Shown: piece by piece, positions 41,223 to 51,438 of the stretch
How the letters are laid out: each line of letters starts with the position of its first letter
How positions within the stretch are numbered: the first letter of the stretch is position 1
Origin: Chrysophaeum taylorii
Taxonomy: Eukaryota > Sar > Pelagophyceae > Pelagomonadales > Pelagomonadaceae
NCBI GenBank assembly: GCA_029834535.1
Contig: JAQMWT010000102.1
Span: forward strand, 62,001-126,000
Direction of reading: 5' to 3'
DNA: 64,000 nt
Translations under genes and position numbers: made by a program
Notes under the pieces: generated by a model
Databases searched by the model: none
Seen by the model: only the letters and a program-made list of their open reading frames with translations
Told to the model about the DNA's origin: nothing

Positions 41223-42266
41223 ATGTCCATCCCGGATTACGAAAAGCTCCGCGAGCGGCAACGCTTCGTGCGCGAGCGCGCGTGGGAGCTGCACCAGCGC
41301 GAGGTCGAGAAACTCGGGCTCCCGAAAAAGAGGAGGAAGAAGAAACGGTCTCGAGGGGAAAAGCTCCGACGCGCCGAGGTGAAACTCAGCGCTATGGTCG
41401 AATCCTACGGTCTCGAGCTGCGAGGGCGCGTGCCAACGCACCGCGTGCCGCAGTCGGGCTTGCCGCGGAGGAGATGGTTCCAAGAGGTGCCACCCACAGA
41501 GTGGTTCCGACACCGCAAGCTCGTCGATCCGTGGATACGGTATCACTCGGAGATCCATTGTCCGTCGAGACATGACCTCGGTCGTTCGGAGGTCGTAATC
41601 ATGCAGCGTGTCGCGAGAGGCGGGCTCGCCAGGCTGTGCGCGCGGCGCGAGAAGCACGCCAAGCTCTGCGTGGCCGCGCTTCGTCGCCGCGAACGGCGCC
41701 GCAGCAAAGCCGCGGCGACGGTGCAGGCGTTTGTGCGTGGCGTGTTGGTGAGACGGCGGTTGCAACGCCGTGCGCGTCGCGATATGATGGCGGCCCGAGC
41801 GCTGGCCCGCGAGCTCGACCGGCACGCCCGAATCAAGGAGACGGCGGCCGCGAGACGCATCCAGAGGTGTGTGCGCGCCCGTCTCGCTGCCGGTGCCGCG
41901 CGCAAGATCCAGACCTGGGTCCGGAATGTCTTGGCGCGCCGCTACGCCGTCCCTTACGTCGCGCATTTCGGGAACTATCGCGATTGCCCGTGCTGCCGCC
42001 GGCGTCCGGGGAAGTTTGCGCGCATATTCGGCCGTTACTCACACCTCCGGCGCACGCCGCCTCCGCACGTCGCGACCCGCTTCGAAACCCTACGTCGACT
42101 CCGGCACCAGCTCCTCGACTTCGAGGGCGACACCGTCGTTGACGATGACGGTCGAGGTCTTCGCCACCACGATGATCCAGCGCTCGTCCGCCTCGTCTCC
42201 GCCCAAGTCCGCCACCTGCTCGACCTTCTCTCGAGAGGCGCCGCTGATGAGTCCGATCCTCTCTAA
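41223..42266 (+). CDS. IQ-motif (calmodulin-binding) protein
   Basis: 347 residues, very Arg-rich. Three IQ-type motifs: AAATVQAFVRGVLVRRR (~163-179), AARRIQRCVRARLAAG (~208-223) and AARKIQTWVRNVLARR (~225-240), each fitting IQxxxRGxxxR-type calmodulin or light-chain sites with small deviations. The N-terminus is a charged helix with a KKRRKKKR cluster that may be a nuclear signal. NYRDCPCCRRRPG (~253) may bind metal. Cilium- or cytoskeleton-associated IQ proteins have this look, but the family is not recognised. The stop is 134 bp before the OXA1 start, same strand. Confidence 0.65.
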   Translation: MSIPDYEKLRERQRFVRERAWELHQREVEKLGLPKKRRKKKRSRGEKLRRAEVKLSAMVESYGLELRGRVPTHRVPQSGLPRRRWFQEVPPTEWFRHRKLVDPWIRYHSEIHCPSRHDLGRSEVVIMQRVARGGLARLCARREKHAKLCVAALRRRERRRSKAAATVQAFVRGVLVRRRLQRRARRDMMAARALARELDRHARIKETAAARRIQRCVRARLAAGAARKIQTWVRNVLARRYAVPYVAHFGNYRDCPCCRRRPGKFARIFGRYSHLRRTPPPHVATRFETLRRLRHQLLDFEGDTVVDDDGRGLRHHDDPALVRLVSAQVRHLLDLLSRGAADESDPL

Positions 42267-42400
42267 TTTGTGGGTAGGTCGTCGTCGTGACACTACTTTA
42301 ATGATGACCCCCGGCGGAGGACGCAGATCCAATAGTCCAGAGACAAACATACAAACCCTCGGCGGCGATGTGGCGGCGACGAACGTGACCACGCAGGAGC

Positions 42401-43645
42401 ATGCTGAGGATAAGCAGTCGACGGCTCGCCGCCGCGACGGGTCGCGGAATGAGGCCCCTGGTTTTCCGAAGAAGCTTGGCAACTGCAACAACGCCGCCGG
42501 AAGAGCGTTCGTCGTGGCGCGAGGAGGAGATCATGGGAGCGAGCGCTAGCGCCCCGCCGGTCCCTCCGATTCCCGAGGAGACGGCGAGCCTGCCCCAGGT
42601 CGACTCGGACGTGCTGCTGGAGACGGTGGTGGAGGCGGTTGCGCTGGGGAACTGGCCGTCTGACTACGCGCTGAGCGTCGTCTCTTTCGCGCAGTCGCTC
42701 GGATTGCCTTGGTGGGGCGCCATCGTGGCGACGACCTTGGGGTTGCGAAGCCTCATGCTGCCGTTGTCCCTCGAGACGATGAAGCACGCGGGCCGCATGC
42801 AAAATGCCAAGCCAGAAATCGAGGTGCTGCAGGAGCGCGCCAAGCTCGACGCGTCCAAGGACGAGCGACGCGCCAAGCTGTACCAACGGCAGATGCAGGC
42901 AATTTTGGCCAAGCACGACATCAAGGTGTGGCTCGTGTTCGCGTTCCCGATGGCGCAGTTGCCCGTGTTCACCTCGATGTTCTTCGGGCTCCAAAAGCTT
43001 GGGCGGCACTTTCCCGACGCCGCTCACGGCGGCGCTCTCTGGTTTCAGGACCTGACGGCGAGGGACCCCTACCTGGCGTTGCCGATCGCCACGAGCATCT
43101 TGTTCATCGGCATGATTGAGCTCGGCGCCGACGGCATGAACGCGTCCTCGAGCTCGGGTTCGCAGCAGCGATTTTTCAAGAACGTGATGCGCGGCCTCGG
43201 AGTCGCGATGGTGCCTCTCACGGCGACTATGCCGGCTTCGGTCTTCTGTTATTGGCTCACGGCAAACCTCTTTTCGCTCGTCCAGACCACCATCCTTAAC
43301 AAGGTTCCGGGCGCGCGCAAGGTCTTGGGTCTGCCGCTTCTCCCGAAGAACGCGGGCAAAAAAGAGAATATCGTGACCGAACTCAGGGAAGCCTGGTCCA
43401 ACGCCGCCAAAGCGATCTCGGCGGCGCGCAAGAAGAACGAGCCGCCCAAGGTGGCGGCGGACGTCTACGACCGCAAAAAAGCGAGCAACGCTTTCCTCGC
43501 ATCTCGCGGCCACACACCCCTCGACACCTATTCATCGTCGTCGTCGTCGTCGTCGTCGTCCAAGCAACGGAAATCCGCACCACCGGGGGAGTCGGCCGCA
43601 AACGCCGTTTCCTCCTCCACCCTCCCCCCCTCGTCGGCGCCATAA
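42401..43645 (+). CDS. OXA1: Mitochondrial OXA1/YidC-family membrane insertase
   Basis: 414 residues. Residues 1-32 (MLRISSRRLAAATGRG..., Arg-rich, no acids) look like a mitochondrial presequence. The conserved insertase core runs ~95-305: WWGAIVATTLGLRSLMLPL (TM1), KPEIEVLQERAKL and a coiled charged hairpin, VWLVFAFPMAQLPVFTSMF (TM2), then LALPIATSILFIGM and LTATMPASVFCYWLTANLF, with the P-x-x-x-x-YW-x-x-N pattern of Oxa1. A basic C-terminal tail follows, as in mitochondrial Oxa1 (ribosome contact), and a serine run encoded by (TCG)n. It inserts mitochondrially made and some imported proteins into the inner membrane. A plastid Alb3 is less likely given the presequence. Confidence 0.85.
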   Translation: MLRISSRRLAAATGRGMRPLVFRRSLATATTPPEERSSWREEEIMGASASAPPVPPIPEETASLPQVDSDVLLETVVEAVALGNWPSDYALSVVSFAQSLGLPWWGAIVATTLGLRSLMLPLSLETMKHAGRMQNAKPEIEVLQERAKLDASKDERRAKLYQRQMQAILAKHDIKVWLVFAFPMAQLPVFTSMFFGLQKLGRHFPDAAHGGALWFQDLTARDPYLALPIATSILFIGMIELGADGMNASSSSGSQQRFFKNVMRGLGVAMVPLTATMPASVFCYWLTANLFSLVQTTILNKVPGARKVLGLPLLPKNAGKKENIVTELREAWSNAAKAISAARKKNEPPKVAADVYDRKKASNAFLASRGHTPLDTYSSSSSSSSSSKQRKSAPPGESAANAVSSSTLPPSSAP

Positions 43646-43864
43646 CCATCTTTCCGTCTTTTCCAGGAGACAATACTCTTAGATGATGATGATGATGATG
43701 ATGATGATGTCCTACTACTACTACTACTACTACTAATGCTAAGCGATGTCGGGAGCTCGTATTAACCGTGGACGGTGGGTGATGGAATGTCGACGGTGGC
43801 TCTCGCGTCAACGTAACAGGCTGCTCGCGCGCCGAGAGGATCATCGGTGCACGGTGCGAGCACC

Positions 43865-43897
<33 letters not shown>

Positions 43898-44045
43898 AAA
43901 ATTATTTGGGGCGGCCGCATCGAGAAAGTATATGGACTGGAGGAGCGACCGGCGGAAAGCGGCGCCGCTGACTTGGGGGAAGAACCGGTCGTGCGCGCAG
44001 GAAGGATAAATAGATAATTGGGCACGACATCGCGGAGGCGAAGAG
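43646..44045. repeat. Microsatellites between OXA1 and transporter genes
   Basis: (ATG)n at ~43684-43710, then (CTA)n at ~43711-43735, and (CTG)n of about 10 units at ~43866-43896. These lie between the convergent ends of OXA1 and the MFS transporter. No gene. Confidence 0.8.
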
Positions 44046-45694
44046 TCAGCGTGCGTTCTTGACGAACTTGACGAGGACGGCGGCCGAGGCGAAGAGATTG
44101 AGCGTGCCGTAGGCAAAGAGAGCAAAGTAGCCAGCTCCCGAGTTGGCCGGCGGCGTTGGGTGCCCTATGCGCCCGAAGAGGTAGAGGATCGGGCCGGCGA
44201 TGGTCGGGCCGAGGCAGATGCCGATGAAGGCGCCGACGCCCCAGATGCCCATGTATTGCGCGGATTCGCTCGCGCTGGGAGAGAGACGAGATTAGCAGAC
44301 AACAAAACAAAAAGACGTCAAACAAAACAAGTCGCTCACTTGGGCAAGGTGTCGACGGCGAGAGCGAGGTCAACGGCCTGGTAGGCGCCGTTGCCGAGGC
44401 CACCGAGGAGACCCCAGGCGAGGACGTGCTGGGGTGTCGCGGGCGTGGCGCCGAGGCCGAGCATGGCCACGGACATAAGGACGCACGCGAAGACGACGAC
44501 GGGCTTGCGGCCGAGCTTGTCGCTGAGGGATCCGGCGGGGACCGCGGATATGATGCCCGCGACATAGCCGACGAGCGCGACGGTCGCGACGCAGCGCGCG
44601 GGGTCGTCGGGCGGCATGATCGCCAGGAAGACGGGCGAGTCGGTCGCGCGGACGCGGTCTCGGATGAAGTACTGGAGAAAGGCCTGTACCGATCCGCCAG
44701 TGTAGTAGAGGGTTCTGGAAATCCACACAAAGGCAAAGTCGGCCGTCGCGGGGTCGGTCGGCGAGACGTAGTAGCACGACCGGAGCTGCTTCCAGGAGAA
44801 GGGTTCGTCGACGTCGTCCATCGGCGACGAGAGGAGAAGGGCGTCGTCGTCGTCGTCGACGACGTCGTAGGCCGCGCGGCGCTCAGATTCCGAGGTCGCG
44901 CCGCCCCAGAGGGTGATGGTGGCGGTGACGACGACCGAGACGATGTAGAGGCAGTAGAGCGCGTTGAGATCGTCGGCGACGAAATAGAAAGAAAAGCCGG
45001 CGAACGCGCCGGCGACCTGCTGGAGGGTCGCGATTCCGTTCGCGAGGCCAGTCTGGCTCGGCGGGACGAGGTCGGGGACGAGCGAGGTCGTCGCCGTATA
45101 GGCAAAATTGAGCGAGACCATCGAAACCAAAAAGGCCAGCGCGTAGAGCGCGGCCGACGTCGACGAGAGTCGTCGCGAGACGTACCACTGCGCCATCAAC
45201 GACACCGTCAAGATGCTCGACCCCCCCACGATAAACGGCTTTCGTCGTCCGAACCGCGACGACTTTCGCCGGTCCGACAGGTACCCCGCGATCGGACACA
45301 CGAGCTGCGAGACGCCCGCGATGGCGAGAAACCCGGGCAGCACCACCGCGGCTTCCGACGGCGCGAGCCGCGCCGCCTCGAGCGCCAGGGTGATCATCCC
45401 GTACGTCGAGAGAAGCAGCCCCGTCGAAAACAAAAACGCCGAGATGCTCACGAGACGCCACGCCGACAGCTTTTTCTGCTGCGGCGGATGATGGTGCCCG
45501 CTCGTCGTCGTCATCGTCGTCGTCGTCGTCTTGCTCTCGTCGCGCCGCGGCTTGACGGTCGCCTGGTCGCCACCCACGTGCGCGGGCAGCGCCAGCTGGC
45601 TGCTCGCGCTGTTCATCACTTGCCGCTGCGAGAGCGGGTCGTTCTGCATCAAAGGGGCCTTCTCCCCTCTCATGCGCGCGGTGTCGACCGGCAC
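44046..45694 (-). CDS. MFS transporter, sucrose/SLC45-like, with one 65-nt intron
   Basis: Exon 1 is 44340-45694 and exon 2 is 44046-44274, with an intron at 44275-44339 (GTGAGC...TCCCAG). Joined, the protein has 527 residues; the junction reads DTLPN then ASESAQYMGIWG. The ~70-residue polar N-terminus has a Thr run. About 12 transmembrane segments follow, with GYLSDRRKSSRFGRRKPFI after TM2-3, the RxGRRxP loop typical of the sucrose transporter/SLC45 and related sugar:cation symporters, and a second SDKLGRKP loop in the other half. An Asp-rich cytosolic loop (VVDDDDD) separates the halves. Most likely a disaccharide or sugar proton symporter; substrate unproven. Its start is 114 bp from the DGAT2 start on the other strand. 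Confidence 0.8.
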
Positions 45695-45808
45695 CTTTTT
45701 CAGCAGAGTCAGAGACTCTGTTGGGAAGGGTAACAGTTATTACTGTTTTGTTTGTTGCTCAGGAGGAGAAAGAAAAGACGTGCCTGGTGACGTCAGGTAT
45801 TCATTCTC

Positions 45809-46855
45809 ATGCGGTGGTGGGTGTTCGCGGTCCCGTCGCGCGCCATAAGCGCGGCTCAGCTGGCGTGCGCGGCGGCGTTCCACGTCGTATTGCGCCAGGC
45901 CCCCGAGGTCGAAGCGACCCTCGCCGCGCTCACGGTCGGCGGGCTCTTCGGCGTCGCCATCGCGTGGGTCGGCATTATCTACGGGTTCGCCCCGTCGGGG
46001 CGCGTCGTCGTCGGGCTCGGGGCGTGGTACTTTATGGGTGTGCTGTTGGACAAGCGGCCCCGGACCCCGCCGCGTCCTCGCGAGCTCTCTCGGTTCGAAG
46101 CCATGGCCGAGGCGTTCTACGCGGCGAGCTTCAGATACTTTCCTATGACGCTGAGCGTCGCGGCCGAGACCAAGGCCGTCATGACGAACAAGCTCGTGTT
46201 CGCGGTGCACCCCCACGGAATCCACTGCTTCCCACTCAACATGTTCGGCTTCCGCAGCTCGCCGCTCCGGCGCGAATTCCCAGAGCTCCGCTGCGTCGGC
46301 CTAGCCGCTACCGTCATTTTCTTGCTACCAGGGATTCGGGAGATCTTTATGTGGATGGGCTACGTAGACGCCTCGCGCCAAGTTGCGCGCAGGGCCCTCG
46401 ACGCGGGAAACTCGATTTATGTCTGCACCGGCGGGGAACGCGAGTCGATGGTGGCCAAACCGGGCGTCGACGTCGTCGTCTTGAAAGCGAGAAAGGGCTT
46501 CGTGCGCCTCGCGCTCGCCGCGGGCGCCGACATTGTCCCCGTCTTCGGGTTTGGCAACGCCGACCTCTTCCCGACCTACGGCTTCGCTCAGGCGGCGAGA
46601 GACTGGCTCCAGGCGACCTTGTCTATCGCGCTGCCGATTTTCCACGGCCGCTTCGTCGTCACGCCCCTGCCCTACCGCAAGCCCCTCCACGTCGCGCTCG
46701 GGCCCCCGGTTTTGCTCCCCAAGCCACCCCCTAACGCCCCGGCGGACTGGCCGCCCCCCAAGGTCGTCGACGAAGCCCACGCCCGATACGTCGACGCCGT
46801 CAAACTCCTCCACAAAAAGCACGCCCACCCTGGGAGGATGCTCGAGATCATCTAG
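45809..46855 (+). CDS. DGAT2: Diacylglycerol acyltransferase type 2 (DGAT2 family)
   Basis: 348 residues. Two N-terminal hydrophobic segments (~12-28, ~40-78) form the membrane hairpin usual for DGAT2. HPHG at 134-137 is the active-site motif (the algal/plant HPHG/EPHS position). Further family blocks: GFRSSPLRREFPELR, GYVDASR, YVCTGGERES (the GG...E block), LKARKGFVRLALAAGADIVP and FGFGNADLF. The enzyme makes triacylglycerol from diacylglycerol and acyl-CoA in the ER. Monoacylglycerol or wax-ester activity cannot be excluded from sequence. Single exon, normal length. Confidence 0.9.
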   Translation: MRWWVFAVPSRAISAAQLACAAAFHVVLRQAPEVEATLAALTVGGLFGVAIAWVGIIYGFAPSGRVVVGLGAWYFMGVLLDKRPRTPPRPRELSRFEAMAEAFYAASFRYFPMTLSVAAETKAVMTNKLVFAVHPHGIHCFPLNMFGFRSSPLRREFPELRCVGLAATVIFLLPGIREIFMWMGYVDASRQVARRALDAGNSIYVCTGGERESMVAKPGVDVVVLKARKGFVRLALAAGADIVPVFGFGNADLFPTYGFAQAARDWLQATLSIALPIFHGRFVVTPLPYRKPLHVALGPPVLLPKPPPNAPADWPPPKVVDEAHARYVDAVKLLHKKHAHPGRMLEII

Positions 46856-46977
46856 GAGGGAAAGAAGACCTACGGCCTCCGCCGCCGCCGCCTCCGGCGT
46901 CATCCATTTCATCGGAGACTGCATATACCCCCGATAACGGAAGGATTGGGGCAAGCGGGCGGCCGGCCGTCCGTCCG

Positions 46978-48060
46978 TCATGAGGAGTGGCGGTCATCAT
47001 GATCATCGATTCGCATGATGGTAAGGGCGCGGCTCTTGCGGAGGAGCTTGTCGTCGTCTGCGTCAGGGTGCGCTGCGGGGTCGACGAAAGCGTCATAGTG
47101 GCCGTAGACGAGTTTCGCGCGGGCCACGTCGCCGCTCTTGTAGGCTCGGGCAGCGTGGTCGAGGACCGCGGTGCGGTGCAGTTCGCACTTGTAGATGTCC
47201 GCCTCGTCGGGAACCTTGTCGCGGAGGTCGGGCAGCTCTTCAGCGAGGTCGCGAATGACCTGCTGGACGGTCCGGCCTCTCACGAGTCGGCGGCGGCGGT
47301 CCTCGGCCTTGGTCCAGTTGGCGACGGTCGGGCCAAAAACCGTGTCGCGGACGGCCCGCTGCGTTTGAAAGGCCGGCAGCAGCAAGTACGAGTACTTGGC
47401 GGCGAGGTCGGCAAAATCGCGCTTGGAGACGTCGGGGCCGAGGCCGTCGAGGAGTTTCGCGACCTTGCGGTCGAGGGTATTGGCGTAGATCTTGGCGATC
47501 GCGGCGCGTACCTGCTCCTGCGTGAGTCTCCCGACCTCCTCCGTGTCCATCATCGAAAAGGCCAGAGTCGCGAGGTCGAAGCTGCAGAGAAGCCAGGCGG
47601 CGACGGCAAAGTCGCCAAACGAGATTTCGACCCGCCACACGTCGTCCACGGCCACCTCGGGAAGCTGCTTTGGAAGCAACAGCACCTGCACGGCGAAGGG
47701 CGACCTCCGGATGCGGTGCGCGCGGAAGAAGTCGGCAACGGTCGGCGGCCGGCCGTCGCGCCGCATCCGAGCGTACGCGACGTACGCGCGGTTCGCCGCG
47801 CGCTCGTCGAACAGCCCGACACTCGCGAGCTTCTTCGCCGTCAGGCGGTCGTTCGGATTCACGCCGTGGCGCTCGATGGCAGGCTTCCGCCGCTCCATGG
47901 CGCGCTTCGCGAGCCGTGAGACGATATCGCGCAGCCGAGGAGGCTCCTTGGGGCTCGCGGGCAGCGCTGGCCCGAGCCCCGCGGGCGGATCCGGTACTTG
48001 GGGCCGCACCCGCCGGCCCCCCCGACGAGGAGCACCCGTCTCCAAAGGAGCCTGCATCAT
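46978..48060 (-). CDS. EF-hand-like protein, 360 aa
   Basis: The minus-strand frame is open to 48450, but the part beyond 48060 lies opposite the coding exon of the next gene, so I take the ATG pair at 48055-48060 (MMQAPLETGAP) as start. Residues ~170-270 have the helical-pair pattern of EF-hands: FDLATLAFSMMDTEEVGRLT, then VRAAIAKIYANTL and DVSKRDFADLAAKYSYLLLP. The calcium loops look incomplete, so binding is doubtful; paired EF-hand folds of the calcineurin-B/phosphatase-regulator type are a possible relation. The C-terminus is charged and helical. Convergent with DGAT2 (122 bp between stops). Confidence 0.55.
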   Translation of the reverse strand: MMQAPLETGAPRRGGRRVRPQVPDPPAGLGPALPASPKEPPRLRDIVSRLAKRAMERRKPAIERHGVNPNDRLTAKKLASVGLFDERAANRAYVAYARMRRDGRPPTVADFFRAHRIRRSPFAVQVLLLPKQLPEVAVDDVWRVEISFGDFAVAAWLLCSFDLATLAFSMMDTEEVGRLTQEQVRAAIAKIYANTLDRKVAKLLDGLGPDVSKRDFADLAAKYSYLLLPAFQTQRAVRDTVFGPTVANWTKAEDRRRRLVRGRTVQQVIRDLAEELPDLRDKVPDEADIYKCELHRTAVLDHAARAYKSGDVARAKLVYGHYDAFVDPAAHPDADDDKLLRKSRALTIMRIDDHDDRHSS

Positions 48061-48079
48061 CCTTACCCTTGCTGGGACG

Positions 48080-48603
48080 ATGGACCGGTGTGTAGTACGA
48101 AGCGTCTCGTCGTCGGACGACCGGGCATCAGGTCCGCCGAACAGCCGGGGCCTCGGTCGGCGACCTTCGATGCCTTCATGAGGTTGCAGACGGGGCAGCC
48201 CGAACGGACGATCGCCGACCGGATTAACGACAAGTCGAGGCCGACGTGGGAGCAGTACAAGAAGGACAACGAACACCGTTTCGACGCCGCCGACCTCAAA
48301 CAAATGCTCGAATACCGCCGCGAGCTCGACGCCTCGCGAGAGGCCGCGCTTAAGGACAAGAAAAAAAAGCACAAAAAGCACAAGAAGCACAAAAAGAAAA
48401 AACGTACGAGAGACGACGATGTTACGGTACGTCCGTCCTCGGCGCTCCACTCTAGGGTGCTCACCATCGACTCGCAGGCGGACGACCGCCGCAAGCGACG
48501 ACGGCCTGACACATCCTCGGGGGGACCCGTGCGCCTTTCCGAATTCCTCAACAGAGAAGACACCGACGACGACTCGGACGACGACGACAACTTACGCGAC
48601 TAA
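48080..48603 (+). CDS. Lysine-rich FAM133-like nuclear protein, with a 44-nt intron
   Basis: Exon 1, 48080-48087 (only 8 nt: ATG GAC CG), and exon 2, 48132-48603, are separated by a 44-nt intron (GTGTGT...CATCAG). Joined: MDRSAEQPGPRSATFDAFMR..., 159 residues. RTIADRINDKSRPTWEQYKK recalls the PTWEExK block of FAM133 proteins. A KKKKHKKHKKHKKKK cluster is a strong nuclear signal, and an acidic Asp tail follows. Such proteins are associated with splicing and nuclear speckles; function here is inferred only. The start is 19 bp from the start of the divergent EF-hand gene. If the tiny first exon is wrong, Met at ~48178 (MRLQTGQ) is the fallback. Confidence 0.6.
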
Positions 48604-49142
48604 GAGACGGCCAGTGCGCGGGGGGCTGTCTATCTATCTATCTATATATCCATCTATGTATCTTGAGCTGCTACATATCTCGAGCGACGACTTAACGGCC
48701 CCGCGCTAGTATTCTTCTTTCCAACATTACGCACGGTGCTGGCGGTGTTGCCGTGGGTCGAGTCCGTCTGCGCGCGTGACCTCAAAGTCCTGGCTGTCTA
48801 ACCCTCATTCCAGAACGGGTTGAGAATATCGGAGGTAAGCGTCAGGGCTGCTCACGGTTTGAAACTGATGGCGGGCGGCGGATGCCATATGCCGACCTGG
48901 ACTTTCGCAAGCGAACGGATCGACTGACGGTCGGCCAGAAGCAGCTATTGGATCTACATCCTGGCGTTGGAGTGCGACGGATCGCGGGCCGCGTCCAGAG
49001 ATGACGAGAAGTTCGAGCTCGACGCGGACGAGTCGGAGGACGTGGGAGCGCGGTCCGCAAACGTCATGGAGAAGCTTCGGCCATTACTCACGCGGAGAGC
49101 GTTGACTGCGGTTGCGATGGAGGACGGTGCCTCATGAATCCT
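48604..49142. other. No gene seen; (TATC)n microsatellite
   Basis: A TATC/CTAT run at ~48630-48662 follows the FAM133-like gene. The remainder up to the SINE-like copy shows no supported coding region. Confidence 0.55.
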
Positions 49143-49461
49143 GAGCCTTGCGAGGGCATCCGCCCTCCCGGCGTAGGTTGGCACCTATTCGCCTCCCGGG
49201 CGGGCCGGTTGGCAGCCGGAACGTTCGCAGTGGGACGGGGTATGGCCGGGGGGCGAAGACGGAAGGTTATCGACGAGTTGGTTGTCAGTCACATCGCGGT
49301 CTCCTCGTCGCATGGCGACAAGCTTGATGGTCACTCTCCGCCGACCGACCTTTCGGCGCTCCTCGTCTACAGGCCCGTGATTCCGGACTGGCTCCTGTCG
49401 GTCCGGCCTGGCTCCCATGCTCGGGTGAGGTCTGAAGTTAGTTAGTTAGTTAGAGCGTTGC
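49143..49461 (+). repeat. SINE-like element, copy E (full length), possible target-site duplication
   Basis: ~300 bp nearly identical to copy A, from GGCATCCGCCCTCCC to (TTAG)3. Flanks GAGCCTTGC (49143-49151) and GAGCGTTGC (49453-49461) match at 8 of 9 positions and may be the target-site duplication. The close match to copy A means recent activity. Confidence 0.8.
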
Positions 49462-51438
49462 CCGTGGTGCTGCTCGTCCGCGTGTCGAAGACAGTCGGGA
49501 TGGCCGGATATTTCGTGCCGCGGATGCTCTTTCTATTGGAATTCCCAGGGGCAGGAAGCGGAGCCTGAGCCCGATGTCGACTCTTACGTCTCTGACGATC
49601 GTCTGTGTCGCCCGACCCGCTCGGGCCGCCGCTTGCGTCGAGCCCCCGTCCCGCGAGCATATTTTTGCCTGCGTCTTCGTGCAGCGCGCCGGCGAGTTCG
49701 TCGAGCAGGCCAAGCGGTCGCCGGATCCCATCCTTGCGGCTCAAGGCCATTGAGCCAAGTGCCGAAGGACCACGGAACCCCACGGAACCATCGAGGCCTG
49801 GATCAAGGCGGACTTCGGAGTCGGCACCGCCCAGCACACCGTCAACTATCTGACACATGCGCCATTCGCCGAAAGCGCCACCAGGAACTCAAATCCCTAG
49901 AAGTGTCACTCAAGCGCCAGCTGGTGCTGCCTGACGTCGGCACCGACGCTCGGAATTATGCCCTCGAGGGTCCGTCGAGACGACCATTAGCCTGCCCAGC
50001 TGATACTTTTTCTTGATTGGGGTAGACTAGCTATGAAGAGGACGCACCACGAGCCCAGGCGACTCGGATGCAGCTGTCCTTGAATAGCTCCTTAAGGTGG
50101 CGCGCGACTGCACCCCGCGGCACGCCGGAGAACGCGGCGCTGCCGCGGGTAATCATCGTCCAGCGCGTCGGCTAAGGTTCTGATACCAAGAGCATCAGAC
50201 ATGCGGCCTCCGTCGAAGGCGACGAGGTCGTCGTTCCAAGCGAACAAACGACGCGGGGGGGGGGGTCATTTGAGACGGTGGGTTCGACGAGGGGGGAGGT
50301 GGAAAAAGAATGATGTGGTCTGCTGTTCCTGCTGAATAGTCCGCTCGTGCGGAAGAGGTGGAAAAAGAATGATGTGGTCTGCTGTTTCTGCTGAATAGTC
50401 CGCACGTGCGGAAGAGCCCGCCTGCGCTTGCTGGCGCTACAGACATCTAAGGGGAAGTAGAGCAACAAGCGCAGGCGCCCCAGAACACTAAGGTGAAGTA
50501 GCGTATAGCCTTGGCCGCAGCGAAAGTTTGCTGGGCGTCTATACGCCAGGCGCATTGCTTGGTGTTCTCTACGTTGGCGTAGGAGTAGATGAGGTTGCGG
50601 ACGGACTCGGGTCATGTCGTTGGTCTTGAAATCGATGCCATAGGGGATTCGCTCCACCGAAGTAAAGCAGTGGTACGAGTCGGTGTTCTGCTTGAGCTCG
50701 TTTCCGTATTAAGAAGGTTTATGGTCGCCGATGGTGTCGGGGCCGGCGGTGACAGCTTCTTCGAGAGTCTCTTACCTTCGCAATGGGCGCAACGATCTTC
50801 TCGGGTGTGCGAGAGGTCGGATTGTGGTAGTTGGCTTGCTCGACGCAGACAGCGCTGCTTTCCTTGGAAGCTCGAAGAGACGGATGCGGTGCCCAGGGGA
50901 AATGGGCTCGATGCCGGACGGGCCGTAGAGGCTAGTACCGTCGCCGATGCGGCGGCGGGCTATGGCAGCGGCGATGCCTTGATAGTCCCGCCTGCCCCTT
51001 CCGCCAGCGTACGGTGCAGGAGACCTTCCACGACCGCCTCGAGAGGTTTCTCGCCTCATTTTGACGGAGGCCGAGGCGACGAACTACGGGGTCATCCGAC
51101 ACTTGGACATCGTCTTTAAGGAAGGGGAAGGTGCGGTACTTGGTGATATCACTTTCCAATAGCTCGTTTGAGGCCTCCTTGTTGTTTTTAAAAACGGTAG
51201 CGCCGTAGGCGTGGGCCGTCACGTGCTTCGAAAATGATGCCTCATTCAACATCCCGCTGTTGAAGACGTCCTGGTGGTTGGAGGCACCGGGCCATCTCCC
51301 GAGCCCGGGCGTCCCTTACTAAGTCTTCTAATTGGGAAATGTGTGTTTCTTAAAGTACTTGTGGCGGCAACTCCCGCCTCCTAAGGCTTACCCCTCTTCT
51401 AGGGCCCCCCCCTTATCAGGGGCACCCTACTCCGTTCC
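49462..51438. pseudogene. Unidentified decayed coding remnants
   Basis: At ~49795-49860 (plus) IEAWIKADFGVGTAQHTVNY resembles the helix-turn-helix of Tc1/IS630-type transposases, but only this piece is seen. At ~50932-51252 (minus) a 70-residue protein-like stretch (MLNEASFSKHVTAHAYG...) and near ~50560-50660 (minus) further short stretches (ERIPYGIDFKTND) read like parts of one dead gene of unknown family. A 58-bp tandem duplication (GTGGAAAAAGAATGATGTGG start) covers ~50298-50415. Confidence 0.3.

Noticed and set aside
42293-43513. 406-codon minus-strand frame opposite OXA1
   Set aside because: Composition (His/Arg/Gly-rich) is typical of an antisense shadow; the OXA1 homology on the plus strand is clear.
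44426-45733. 435-codon plus-strand frame opposite the MFS transporter
   Set aside because: Highly charged Arg/Glu/Gly shadow without domains; the transporter strand has transmembrane segments and RxGRRxP.
46987-47919. 310-codon plus-strand frame opposite the EF-hand-like gene
   Set aside because: No domain and no suitable start context. The minus frame has helical, protein-like composition, although this is the least certain of the strand choices.
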